This document shows positions 6,060-14,457 of a DNA stretch of 35,161 bases, piece by piece. The stretch's first letter is position 1, and the number at the start of each line of letters is the position of its first letter. The translations under genes and the position numbers were made by a program. The stretch spans positions 1 to 35,161 of the forward strand of contig JAAXUF010000016.1 of assembly GCA_013336165.1 (NCBI GenBank), written 5' to 3'. The DNA is from Coriobacteriia bacterium. GTDB taxonomy: Bacteria; Actinomycetota; Coriobacteriia; Anaerosomatales; JAAXUF01. Under the pieces are notes generated by a model. It did not search any database, had not been told where the DNA came from, and saw nothing but the letters and a program-made list of their open reading frames with translations.

Positions 6060-7484
6060 ATGGATGCCAGCACGGGTATCGACAAGCGTACAGTGGTGAT
6101 TTGTGCCGGCATTGCTTTCGTCTTCTACTCGACCGCCAATATCCTCCAGACTCCTATCCAAATCGGCGGCACGACGTCTCAAAGCACTGTGCTGTCGTTG
6201 TTCAAAGCAGGATTCGCCCTGTTATTGGCACTCTACATGCTCAAGGTTGGCATCTCCTTCAGGCGACTGCTGATGATCTGGGGGGTTGCCGTTTTCTTCT
6301 TCGTCTCCTCGCCGGTATTGGGGCTCTTGTCTGAATCAGCCTTCACGGATCACGTCTACTTTGTGGCCCTGGGGATAGCAACCTCAACCGGGCTGATCGT
6401 TGTGACCACCCTGCTCTCACGCCTTTCTTGGAACACAATCAAATACGTTGTCATTATTCAGCACATGCTGGCCGGATCAGCCAACTACGCCTTAACCATG
6501 CTCGGGTTTACAGACATCAAGGCGGCTGAGTATTTCTTCTATGTGTTGTTCGTGATCGCCACCGTTGTGTGGATCGTGTCCATGGGGGCTGAAAGAGACT
6601 TCGAGCTAGTCGCCGTGAGGCCCGCCGTTGATGATATTAGCCAATTGAGCCGCACCCAGATCACTCTGACTGCAATGGCTATCGGTGGTGCAGCGTTAGC
6701 TCCCTTTCTCTTCGGTGCGTTCGAGCAGCTCGCGCCCGACATGCTGGAGCTGGCATATCTTCAACCGACAAGCAGCCTGATCGACAACCTAGGGATCCCT
6801 GCAATAATCCTGATCGGTTTCCTCTTCAAGAAGGAGATCAGCATCGAGGTCTCCTTCTTCATGGTCAGTATCGGCTCATTCGTATTCCTGCTCATAGCGC
6901 TACTCGACTCTCGCTTCACCCATATGTTGTATTTCGCTACACTGGCTCTTGTGATCTACATGCACCTTGCTATCTGGCTCTTCGTCTTCAAGGTGGGCAA
7001 ATCGGGACCTGTCCAGGCAGGTGTGCTGATGGGCATCTCGGTCTTCACAGTCTCGTTCACCCGGATGTGCGGCAACCTCACGGCCTATGTTGCTCGGGCG
7101 CTTACTGATGCGCAATCGACTATTGATACCGTTAACCTTTGGGCCCTGGCGGTCTTTGCTCTGATTAACCTAAGCCTGTTCGTCATCACCTATAGATTGC
7201 AGAGAAAGATCGCTGACAGTGCGTCAGCCGAGAACCAAGCAAGTGTGAAAACGAGTCTGGAAACCTGCGCCCAGGAACTGGCGACACGGTTTTCCCTAAG
7301 TCAGAGGGAGTATCAGGTACTGTTGGAATATGCGGCTGGTCGCAGTGCGCCTTTCATAGCCAAGAAGTACTACCTGTCGGTTTTCACTGTCAAGAACTAT
7401 GTAGGCCGCTTCTATGCCAAGATGGGTATCCACGATCGGCAACAATTGCTGGACTTGCTGGAAGCTGAAGAACGAAGGAAGTAA
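6060..7484 (+). CDS. Membrane-embedded LuxR-family regulator (module A)
   Basis: The 474-residue protein has GAGGAG about 4 bases before ATG 6060. Residues 1-390 contain many hydrophobic helices (about 12) resembling a transporter-like sensor. Residues 405-470 form a LuxR/GerE helix-turn-helix with the family pattern FSLSQREYQVLLEYAAGRS...IAKKYYLSVFTVKNYVGRFYAKMG. This architecture is typical of Coriobacteriia, where such regulators sit beside flavoprotein reductase genes and are thought to respond to the reductase substrate. It is divergent from the flavoprotein/cytochrome pair across a 182-base gap, so it most likely controls that pair. The ligand is unknown, and sensing by the membrane part is inferred. 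Confidence 0.88.
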   Translation: MDASTGIDKRTVVICAGIAFVFYSTANILQTPIQIGGTTSQSTVLSLFKAGFALLLALYMLKVGISFRRLLMIWGVAVFFFVSSPVLGLLSESAFTDHVYFVALGIATSTGLIVVTTLLSRLSWNTIKYVVIIQHMLAGSANYALTMLGFTDIKAAEYFFYVLFVIATVVWIVSMGAERDFELVAVRPAVDDISQLSRTQITLTAMAIGGAALAPFLFGAFEQLAPDMLELAYLQPTSSLIDNLGIPAIILIGFLFKKEISIEVSFFMVSIGSFVFLLIALLDSRFTHMLYFATLALVIYMHLAIWLFVFKVGKSGPVQAGVLMGISVFTVSFTRMCGNLTAYVARALTDAQSTIDTVNLWALAVFALINLSLFVITYRLQRKIADSASAENQASVKTSLETCAQELATRFSLSQREYQVLLEYAAGRSAPFIAKKYYLSVFTVKNYVGRFYAKMGIHDRQQLLDLLEAEERRK

Positions 7485-7543
7485 TCGCAGTCCCTGCTCC
7501 TGCGCGCGCAACCATCTTGGCGGGAAAACACTGGCTCCGACCG

Positions 7544-7716
7544 GGCAGCAAATCGCTGAGGCGCTGTGTCATGCCGACTACCGCCGAGTGCCCGTGGAGG
7601 ATCCGGACCTGTAGCTTGAGGACCCCCTCGCCACGATCGAACTCGGTGGCATCGCTGAAGGGGCCATATTGCCGACCGGCTCATCGAGACTTGGCTGCGC
7701 ATGCGTAGAAAGCGCA
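7544..7716 (+). pseudogene. apbE fragment (internal piece, decayed)
   Basis: This stretch aligns base for base, with scattered changes, to 12157-12340 inside the intact apbE downstream. It includes CAGCAAATCGCTGAGGCGCT and the segment for the ATIDLGGIAKG region. It has an in-frame stop (TAG near 7613), small deletions, and neither N- nor C-terminus. It is joined directly to the element-end repeat at 7718, whereas the downstream copy has about 790 extra bases there, so an internal deletion fused apbE to the element end. Confidence 0.85.
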
Positions 7717-7717
7717 C

Positions 7718-7915
7718 TCGGCCGCAGGCAATTGACGAGGTAGAGAAGGCCTTGAAGCGAGCGGACTCCCACTGTTCGGCTAGAAGCGGCTCGCGAAACT
7801 AGTAACTGCATAGTAACGGTCACCAGCCGACCGGGCAGGATCTGAGAGGTCCTCAGGGGAGTTGGTTTGTGCCTGAAACACCCTACCTGATGGAAGGTAC
7901 TTCCATATCGTTAGG
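7718..7915 (+). repeat. Element-end repeat, left copy (integrase-tail remnant plus arm sites)
   Basis: Nearly identical to 13127-13330. It encodes a 23-codon tail on the pattern IDEVEKALKRADS...GSRN followed by stop, which looks like the C-terminus of a lost integrase. It then carries AGTAACTG/AGTAACGG at 7801-7819, the palindrome GGAAGGTACTTCC and the core-edge sequence CATATCGTTAGG ending at 7915. Similarity stops exactly at TTAGG, the point where the downstream copy enters the tRNA repeat. This marks a former attachment junction that has lost its tRNA half. Confidence 0.8.
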
Positions 7916-8102
7916 TGCCGGAGCCAGGACTATGACCCAGCAGAGTGGGGGTCTATGTCGATTGAGTGCAGGGCAGAGTCAAATGAAGACTGCGCACAAT
8001 GCGCATCAATGTAGTCGCGGACGCGATCTGGCCGAGTGACGGGGAGAAGAACGACGTCAAGGTCTCTGAGCAGACCCTCCATCGATCTGCTAAGATTTCG
8101 CC
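7916..8102. other. Spacer before module B, no gene seen
   Basis: After the former element junction nothing recognisable precedes the second LuxR gene. One frame (from ATG 7999) runs past the LuxR start but has no family resemblance. There is no clear ribosome-binding site directly before ATG 8103. Confidence 0.4.
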
Positions 8103-9629
8103 ATGTTTAAGCGGCACTTTGACGAGCTCAACTTCTTAGACAGCCTTGCTGTAGCTGCCTTCTGCGTGAGCCTGCCACTGCTCCTGCCCGTCCTCGATGC
8201 CCTCCACCATTTGATGAAGGGTATGAGTTCGCAAATGGTGCTTTCTTCCTTCAGCGCCACGAGCTTGCCCCAAACGATGCCAATGGCTGTCATGTTGACT
8301 GCGCTGGCGATCCTCTTCCTCTGTTTGTTAGGAGCCACCTACCATCGCCCTAGCAGGGGGTTTGTGACCGCAGGGGCAGTTCTCTATCTGCTCGGCTACA
8401 TCGGCTCCCAGAGCATACTCTGGTTCCCCAATCTGTCCGGATCGCTCCTTGCCGTATCAGGCCTTCTACTCGGCGTGGGGCTCAGTCTCCTCATCATGAC
8501 TTGGCTCTGGCACTTGCGGTTGCGAAACATACGTCTCACCTTTGCGTTGCTACTCATCGCACTTTGTCTCACTGCCGCGCTCAACATGGCTTTGCACTGG
8601 GTGCCCTGGCAGATTGAATCAGGTGTACGTCTTGCGCTTGCCTGCGTCGGTTCGCTTGGCGCGCTGCATGCAACCAGATCCCCGCGGTACGTCCAAGAGG
8701 CCATTGCGGCGGACAATGGCACGAACTCCAAATGGTGGGAAATCTTCGGCCACCTCAATCTCCCGTTCGCCAAAGACTCAGATGATTTCACCCCACCCTA
8801 CGCACGCGTACTCTTCTTCGTCGTGACACCCCTCGTCGTCCTCCTGCTCTTCGTCGTCAACCGGGGTGTGGACAGCGGTGCGACGACACTCCTAGGCGGA
8901 CTCTACACTCCTGAGATGATCGCCGGCCTCCTCTGTGCGCCGAGCGCCGCGATCCTGCTACTCGTATACAGTGATCAGGGTCTCGTCAGCACCATCTGCC
9001 GTCTGTATCTCCCGATGTTGGCGCTTGCCCTGTTCGCTATCGTCCCATTCGCCACAAGCGACGCCAAAATGCTGATCATGCACATCGGCATCGACGTCTT
9101 CTGCTCGATCTACGCCCTCTTGCTCTCAGCAATGCTGCTTGCCGTCGCCAATCGCATGCGCTCGCTGCTGCTGCCGTCTGCTGCCCTGCTACTGATCGCG
9201 CTTAGCCTCGTCGCGTTGCTTGCCTTCAGGGGCACTGAAGCTGGATTCCTCGGCAGTTATCGACCTCAGGTCGGCATTGCGCTGTTTGCCTGCGCCGTGG
9301 GGCTGCTTCTGCTCACGCCAGGGTCGCGGATATGGCGGATGCTTATTGAAGGCGCGGCGGATGAAAGTGAGAAGATCGCGCCTTCCTTACAAGCACGCTG
9401 CGCCGTTCTGGCCAAAGCCTATCATCTCACTGAACGTGAGGCTGAGATCATCCCCTTGCTCGGACGTGGCTACGGCGCGAGTCATGTCGCCGAGATACTC
9501 GTCGTAGCGGAGAGCACCATCCGCAGTCATCGCGGCAACATCTACCGGAAGCTCAACATCAACTCGCGCGAGGCGCTGCTTGACTTGCTTGACAGCCCAG
9601 CGATCGACAGCGACCCAGACAACGGTTGA
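8103..9629 (+). CDS. Membrane-embedded LuxR-family regulator (module B)
   Basis: The 508-residue protein has about 12 hydrophobic helices in residues 15-420 and a LuxR helix-turn-helix at about 435-495 (YHLTEREAEIIPLLGRGYGASHVAEIL...STIRSHRGNIYRKLNI). It shares architecture but little obvious sequence with the module A regulator, so the two are not recent duplicates. It lies 215 bases upstream of and in the same direction as the FMN-binding, ECF and ApbE genes, and is their probable regulator. ATG 8103 has no strong ribosome-binding site. Confidence 0.85.
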   Translation: MFKRHFDELNFLDSLAVAAFCVSLPLLLPVLDALHHLMKGMSSQMVLSSFSATSLPQTMPMAVMLTALAILFLCLLGATYHRPSRGFVTAGAVLYLLGYIGSQSILWFPNLSGSLLAVSGLLLGVGLSLLIMTWLWHLRLRNIRLTFALLLIALCLTAALNMALHWVPWQIESGVRLALACVGSLGALHATRSPRYVQEAIAADNGTNSKWWEIFGHLNLPFAKDSDDFTPPYARVLFFVVTPLVVLLLFVVNRGVDSGATTLLGGLYTPEMIAGLLCAPSAAILLLVYSDQGLVSTICRLYLPMLALALFAIVPFATSDAKMLIMHIGIDVFCSIYALLLSAMLLAVANRMRSLLLPSAALLLIALSLVALLAFRGTEAGFLGSYRPQVGIALFACAVGLLLLTPGSRIWRMLIEGAADESEKIAPSLQARCAVLAKAYHLTEREAEIIPLLGRGYGASHVAEILVVAESTIRSHRGNIYRKLNINSREALLDLLDSPAIDSDPDNG

Positions 9630-9844
9630 ACTCTTCATTGGGCTTCTGAGCAGCTAAAATGCCCTTCCTTCATCCTTTCCGTCGATATGCCCCGAGCATC
9701 ATCGTGGGACGATTTCCACCTTTCTGACTATTTCAGGAGTCTGCGGCTGCCCTCACGCTATGCCACGGAAACACTCGCGGCGAGTATTGCGGGAATGGCG
9801 ATGGTGCGCCGTCGAGCAAAGGGATACGAAGGAGGAATTTGGGT

Positions 9845-10861
9845 ATGGAACTAACGAGGCGCGATTTCATGAAGGGCACCACTGTACTGGCTTTCGGCGC
9901 GCTGGGCGCTTACGCCCTTGGAGGCTGTGCGGCAAGCGGCGGGAATCCACCCGCGGCGTCGGGCGGCGGAGCCGCTCCGAAAAAGGTCACGCTGCACCGT
10001 GGCTATTTCTCAGCTCACACCAGCCGCTCTTACGCGCAGGCTGTTGTAGCTGTCGACGAGAGCGGCAAGATCGTCGCTTGCGACATCGAGGATTTCCAAT
10101 TAATGGATTCAGCCCACGCATGGACGCCGGTACCGAACTCCAAATCCGACTTGGGCAAAGGCTATGCTGCTGGCATGGTTCTCATCTCGAAGAAGGACAA
10201 CGACAAGGTCTTGTCCAAGTGGATGGCCGACGAGGGCGGATCCAAACAGCTCTGGTCTATATCCATGGCCGCAATCGAGGCTTTTGTCGTGGGCAAATCA
10301 CCAGCTGACCTGACCAGTGTGAAGATCGACGATATCTCGGGCGCAACCCTCGTTGACAGGGTCAATTACGTGAAGGGCGTTGCCGCGGTTGCAGCCGACA
10401 ATACGCTCACCACCGAAGGCAGCTTCGACGGGGATGCCAGCGAAATCAGGATCGGCCACGTCGATGCCGTCTGCCACGGCACCTTTGCCTTCGCGAATGC
10501 CGTCTCACTTGTGCATTCAGACACCTTCGTGGGTGTCAGCATCGACGAGTTCCAGTTCTTGGACGCCAAGACCGCTGGCCTCATATCGGTGCCAAACTCG
10601 GACAAACTACTCGGCCAGAGTTACGCCGCGGGCCAAATGCTCATGTCCAAGTCGATTAACAGTAAGATATACTCCGAGCATATGGTCGGCGCGACCAAAC
10701 AGTGGCTCGACTCGATGAAAGCCATCGAGAAAGCACTGGTCGGGCAGAAGGTCTCCAGCGTTTCCGTGGATAGTCCTGATGACGTCTCCGGTGCCACATT
10801 GGCAGACACCGCCAACTACGTGAAGGCTGCGGTGAGCGCCGCAAAGGCCGCCAAAGGGTGA
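9845..10861 (+). CDS. Tat-exported protein with two FMN-binding (flavinylated) domains
   Basis: ATG 9845 has AAGGAGG 9 bases upstream; the TTG six bases earlier is too close to it. The 338-residue protein begins with a Tat signal (LTRRDFMKG) and a hydrophobic stretch ending GGCAAS, possibly a lipobox. Two FMN_bind repeats follow, at roughly residues 45-180 and 195-335. Each has the ApbE target pattern D-D-x-S-G-A-T, with Thr168 and Thr318 as predicted phosphoester-linked FMN sites. The protein should work outside the membrane as a flavin electron carrier, like PplA of the Listeria flavin-based electron-transfer system, which also carries two FMN. The modifying enzyme ApbE is encoded two genes downstream. 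Confidence 0.9.
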   Translation: MELTRRDFMKGTTVLAFGALGAYALGGCAASGGNPPAASGGGAAPKKVTLHRGYFSAHTSRSYAQAVVAVDESGKIVACDIEDFQLMDSAHAWTPVPNSKSDLGKGYAAGMVLISKKDNDKVLSKWMADEGGSKQLWSISMAAIEAFVVGKSPADLTSVKIDDISGATLVDRVNYVKGVAAVAADNTLTTEGSFDGDASEIRIGHVDAVCHGTFAFANAVSLVHSDTFVGVSIDEFQFLDAKTAGLISVPNSDKLLGQSYAAGQMLMSKSINSKIYSEHMVGATKQWLDSMKAIEKALVGQKVSSVSVDSPDDVSGATLADTANYVKAAVSAAKAAKG

Positions 10862-10873
10862 ATGCCAGCTGAC

Positions 10874-10910
10874 GAGGGCACGGGAGCGGGCTTCCGTTTC
10901 CGTGCCCCTC
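10874..10910 (+). terminator. Hairpin between FMN protein and ECF component
   Basis: GAGGGCACGG (10874-10883) pairs with CCGTGCCCCTC (10900-10910) with one bulged C, then TTAG. The T-tract is very short, so it may attenuate rather than end transcription into the ECF and apbE genes. Confidence 0.5.
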
Positions 10911-10949
10911 TTAGCCGAGGATAATCGGGGAAGAGAGCCGTAGACAGCG

Positions 10950-11498
10950 ATGCAGCCGGGCAGATTGGAACGCTCGCCAAAGCAGTTCGCCGCGCTCATC
11001 ATACTCGCGCTCATGGCCATGGTGATGAGCTTCATTCAACTGTCGTCTTTCCCTGGTGCCGAGTGGTTGAAGTACGACCCTTCGGGCGTCGTTGTGCTTC
11101 TGGCAGGTTTTCTCTACGGTCCTTGGTACGGTGCGGCCGTAGCCGCCTTTGCTTGGGCACCCCAATTAGCCACCAGCCCGTTCGATGCAATCATGAACAC
11201 TATGTTCTCGGTCTCATACGTCGTGGTCACCGCGCTCGTCTACCGCCAGGCTCCGAGATTCATGCGCGCCGTGCTCGGCATCTGCGCCGGTATCCTTGCC
11301 GCAGTGACCGCCTCGATCTGCCTCAACTTCGTCGTCACACCGTTCTACCTGTCTCGCACTTATGAAGATGTTGTGGCCCTCGTCCTGCCCACCTTGCTGC
11401 CTTTCAACCTCGGCAAGGCTGTGCTCAACGGTGTCATCGCACTCATCGCCTATCGCGGTCTCGAGTCCCTGCTGACCGACGAGGAGAATAGAAGTTGA
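10950..11498 (+). CDS. ECF transporter S component-like membrane protein, probable flavin transport
   Basis: The 182-residue protein has about five or six hydrophobic helices. It shows S-component landmarks: an early YDPSGVVVLLAGFLYGPWYGAAV segment and a C-terminal LLPFNLGKAVLNGVIALIAY segment, both resembling RibU-type riboflavin-binding subunits. No energising ATPase genes are nearby; a shared ECF module elsewhere is usual for group II systems. Its place between a flavinylated protein and ApbE parallels the transporter plus flavin transferase pairing in Listeria flavin-based electron transfer. Moving flavin to supply external FMN attachment is therefore a reasonable inference, but the substrate is not proven. 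Confidence 0.75.
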   Translation: MQPGRLERSPKQFAALIILALMAMVMSFIQLSSFPGAEWLKYDPSGVVVLLAGFLYGPWYGAAVAAFAWAPQLATSPFDAIMNTMFSVSYVVVTALVYRQAPRFMRAVLGICAGILAAVTASICLNFVVTPFYLSRTYEDVVALVLPTLLPFNLGKAVLNGVIALIAYRGLESLLTDEENRS

Positions 11499-11825
11499 CG
11501 GGAGAAACGGTTCCTCATATCAACCCTCAGGCAGACAGGCTTCCGCTATCAATTCGTGGGGCTGTGACTGTCGCTTCTTGGTCTTCATGGGGATGGCGGG
11601 CCACTTGTAGCCAGAAGATCGCAGGAGCTGAAGGAGCAAACGGCCCCGTAGTAGCTCGATGTCTTCCCGTATGCCGTGTCAGAGAATCTTGGGCAATTCG
11701 GGCCGAAATTGGTGTTTACGATATACATCCAGAGGACGTTCTCACACGCCACCAACGCGAGGCGAGCCCATCAATCGATGTGGAGCCGACTTGCGTGGGA
11801 TCATTCGCTTCGGCAAGGGGAAGAG
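11499..11825. other. Spacer between ECF component and apbE, no confident gene
   Basis: A frame starting at TTG 11495 overlaps the ECF stop and runs to 11860 (MTGETVPHIN..., one weak hydrophobic patch GAVTVASWSSWGW), but no family is recognised. The spacer may hold a decayed N-terminal signal region of apbE, whose called start lacks any export signal, or a lost small gene. Confidence 0.4.
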
Positions 11826-12776
11826 ATGGCCGCTGTACCATCAACACCGTTTACCCGTGAGTTCTTTGCATTCAACACCACGAACCGTGTCAGTGCCTGG
11901 ACGGCCGATGCCGCCGCCCTTGACGAAGTCGTGGCGCTTTGTGTGCGTTACGAAAAGCTCTTCTCGCGCACCGACCCGATAAGCGAGCTTACGCGTCTGA
12001 ATCTGGCCTGTGGCGAACCGATGGATGTCGACGGCGAGCTCGCGGCACTTACCAGCGCTGCCTTCGGGTACAGCAAAGCGTCCGGTGGACTCTATGACGT
12101 GACGATGGGGGCCGTTGTTCGACTGTGGGATTTCAAGGGGCAGGTTATCCCGACTGAGCAGCAAATCGCTGAGGCGCTGTGTCATGTCGACTACCGCCGA
12201 GTGCATGTGGAGGGCGCGACCGTGCAGCTCGAGGACCCCCTCGCCACGATCGACCTCGGCGGCATCGCCAAAGGCTACATTGCCGACCGGCTCATCGAGA
12301 CTCTGGTTGCGCATGGCGTAGAAAGCGCACTCGTCAACCTTGGGGGCAATGTTGCGGTGCTCGGTGGCAAGCCAGATGGCACCGCCTGGCGCATTGGTCT
12401 GCGCAGGCCGCAGTCCTCCTTGATGCAGCAGGCCCCCCAGTCCTTCGGAATGTTTGAGGTGCGCGACCGATCAGTGGTGACGAGCGGCGTCTACGAGCGC
12501 GCCTTTGAACGCGAGGGACGGCTCTACCATCACATCCTCGACCCGCGCAGCGGTTATCCAGCGGATACCGACCTGCTCGGTGCTTCGGTCGTCGCCGAGC
12601 GCTCCCTCGACGCTGACGGCTATTCGACGGCACTGATCATCATGGGGCTCGACAAGGCGCTCGGCTTCATTGAAGATCAACCGGGTCTCGAAGCGGTCTT
12701 CGTCACCACCTCAGGTGAGGTCTATGCGAGTTCAGGAATCGGTACCTTGCTGCCCTTCAAACTCCTGGATTGCTGA
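11826..12776 (+). CDS. apbE: ApbE flavin transferase
   Basis: The 316-residue protein transfers FMN from FAD to a Thr in target proteins, here presumably Thr168 and Thr318 of the FMN protein upstream. Conserved segments appear in order: TREFFAFNTTNRVSAW at the N-terminus, SRTDPISELTRLN, GGLYDVTMGAVVRLW, IDLGGIAKGYIADRL, ALVNLGGNVAVLG, SGVYERAFER and YHHILDPRSGYPAD. The Mg-binding DADGYSTALIIMG follows. ATG 11826 follows AAGGGGAA closely; an upstream in-frame ATG at 11676 lacks family similarity. No signal peptide or lipobox is visible, although most ApbE proteins act outside the membrane. Either it works inside or its leader has been lost. Confidence 0.92.
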   Translation: MAAVPSTPFTREFFAFNTTNRVSAWTADAAALDEVVALCVRYEKLFSRTDPISELTRLNLACGEPMDVDGELAALTSAAFGYSKASGGLYDVTMGAVVRLWDFKGQVIPTEQQIAEALCHVDYRRVHVEGATVQLEDPLATIDLGGIAKGYIADRLIETLVAHGVESALVNLGGNVAVLGGKPDGTAWRIGLRRPQSSLMQQAPQSFGMFEVRDRSVVTSGVYERAFEREGRLYHHILDPRSGYPADTDLLGASVVAERSLDADGYSTALIIMGLDKALGFIEDQPGLEAVFVTTSGEVYASSGIGTLLPFKLLDC

Positions 12777-12814
12777 CATGGTAATGGGCACCGCCCTCCG
12801 CGCTCCGTGTCGGG

Positions 12815-13014
<200 letters not shown>

Positions 13015-13126
13015 ACAGGCAGAGCATTGAAGCTCAGACTCCCGCTGAGGGCAGCTGCCTGAATGGGCCCCGGAGCAGCTGAGGCAGGCGCCGAGACGTT
13101 GTCTGATCTGCGCAGCCTCTTTGACA

Positions 13127-13330
13127 TCGGCCGCGGGCGGTTGACGAGGTAGAGAAGGCCTTGAAGCGAGCGGACTCCCGCTGTTCGGCTAGAAGAGGCT
13201 CGCGAAACTAGTAACTGCATAGTAACTGTCACCAGCCGACCGGGCAGGATCTGAGAGGTCCTCAGGGGAGTTGGTTTGTGCCTGAAACACCCTCACTGGG
13301 CCTGATGGAAGGTACTTCCATATCGTTAGG
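13127..13330 (+). repeat. Element-end repeat, right copy (integrase-tail remnant, arm sites, core edge)
   Basis: The partner of 7718-7915. A frame reads RAVDEVEKALKRADS...GSRN and stops at 13209-13211, like the end of a tyrosine integrase whose body is missing. AGTAACTG occurs at 13210-13217 and 13221-13228. CTGAG-n5-CTCAG (13251-13265) and GGAAGGTACTTCC (13307-13319) are inverted repeats close to the core. The copy runs directly into the 40-bp tRNA repeat, marking the true right end. Confidence 0.8.
13210..13228 (+). repeat. AGTAACTG direct-repeat pair, right integrase arm-type sites
   Basis: Two exact AGTAACTG copies 11 bp apart, about 98 bp inside the right attachment repeat. They overlap the stop codon of the integrase-tail remnant and have the same orientation and spacing as the left pair at 2906-2924. 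Confidence 0.6.
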
Positions 13331-13365
13331 AAACCTGTGCTCTATCCCCTGAGCTACGAGGGCTT
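13326..13365 (+). repeat. Island attachment site, right copy (truncated tRNA-Arg 5' half)
   Basis: Exact 40-bp copy of 2813-2852. It holds only tRNA positions 1 to the anticodon loop and cannot fold into a tRNA. It is probably the original chromosomal 5' half displaced when the island entered. Confidence 0.85.
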
Positions 13366-13583
13366 GCGGTGCAGTTGCCCAGCCCAGCGCTGACGCGCAC
13401 GGGTGGTGGCTTTGGGCGGTCGGGCGAGCATCACAGCGCTGCCGTCACGGATCTCCACGCTGCCTCCGAGACAGGGCGAACGTATTGTAGCGCAGTGTCA
13501 GTCGCGTAGGTATTGTTGAGGTCGATCGTTCTCCGGCGCAGTGGGCCCTGTGCGGTCTCGTCCGGCGCTGGAGCCGGGGGCCA

Positions 13584-14438
13584 TCAGGTATCGATTCCCT
13601 CTCGGGAATCGCGAAGCTCGTTTGGCGGGACGAGCACTTGGATATTCAGCTCGCGCACGGCGCCTAATGTGCGCCAAGGCACCGTGAGACTCTCGTAACG
13701 GGAGCAGTACTCCATGGCTTCCATCAAGGTCACGGCGTGAAGGAGGTCAAGTATCGTGTCCACGTCGGGAACTGCGGGGAGATAGAACGTCGGGACGCCC
13801 CGAGCTTCGGCCTTCTGGATATAGGCCGGGAGCACCGTCAGGCCGTCCACATTGTAGAAGACGCCGGTGTGGTCCATGTGTGCATCCTTGGTCCAGCCGA
13901 CCAGCGAAACACCCATTTGCTGGTCGGGCGAAAGCACGAATCCGCCCTTCTCCGTCTCGGACAGCCGTTGCAGCTTCTCGAGTCCTTCGATGATGACCGA
14001 TTTCGTGAGGGCGGGCATATCGGCCCCGTACGACAGGATAGTGTCGTATCCCAGGGAGAAGACCTGCTCAAAGGCATCGTTGTAATGCTCGTCGAAGCTT
14101 GCGCCCGTGTCGTGGATCACTGTGAACCTGCGAGGCCACTGTCCGGAATCCGCAAGGCACTTCTCCATGACGGCGACGTTCTCGGCAGGGGTTGTTGAGA
14201 TGAAGATGTCGTAGACGTCCGTCGGATCACCGGGGCGGTTCTCGGCGGCCTGCTTGGCTTCCAGGTCGGTGAGCGCGTCGCAGGTGATTTCCAGCACGTC
14301 GAAGAACATGCAGTTGTAGAGCCAGGCGGCTATCTCCAGCGAATACCATCCGTCCTTCTGAGTGCTCAATCGGGTCTTCACCAGGCCCGGTATGGGCGGC
14401 TTGCTGAAGACAAGCAGCGCGTTTCTTCTTGTGGGCAT
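13584..14438 (-). CDS. DUF2064-family glycosyltransferase-like protein
   Basis: The 284-residue protein begins with ALLVFSKPPIPGLVKTRLS, the signature of the DUF2064 / selenodomain-associated transferase 1 family, which has a nucleotide-diphospho-sugar (GT-A) fold. Residues around SYGADMPALTKSVIIEGL match the family GaD.P.L....l..a pattern. It is longer than the usual ~200-230 residues, with an insertion after the first domain (residues 60-95) and a C-terminal extension. No signal peptide is present. It follows the Cys-rich gene by 19 bases, so the two are probably co-transcribed. Its substrate is unknown. Confidence 0.75.
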   Translation of the reverse strand: MPTRRNALLVFSKPPIPGLVKTRLSTQKDGWYSLEIAAWLYNCMFFDVLEITCDALTDLEAKQAAENRPGDPTDVYDIFISTTPAENVAVMEKCLADSGQWPRRFTVIHDTGASFDEHYNDAFEQVFSLGYDTILSYGADMPALTKSVIIEGLEKLQRLSETEKGGFVLSPDQQMGVSLVGWTKDAHMDHTGVFYNVDGLTVLPAYIQKAEARGVPTFYLPAVPDVDTILDLLHAVTLMEAMEYCSRYESLTVPWRTLGAVRELNIQVLVPPNELRDSREGIDT

Positions 14439-14457
14439 GACTACCGTCTTTCTGCCA

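Noticed and set aside
13326-13365. Second tRNA-Arg gene
   Set aside because: Only the 5' half to the anticodon loop is present, with no acceptor or T-arm partner; it is an attachment-site copy.
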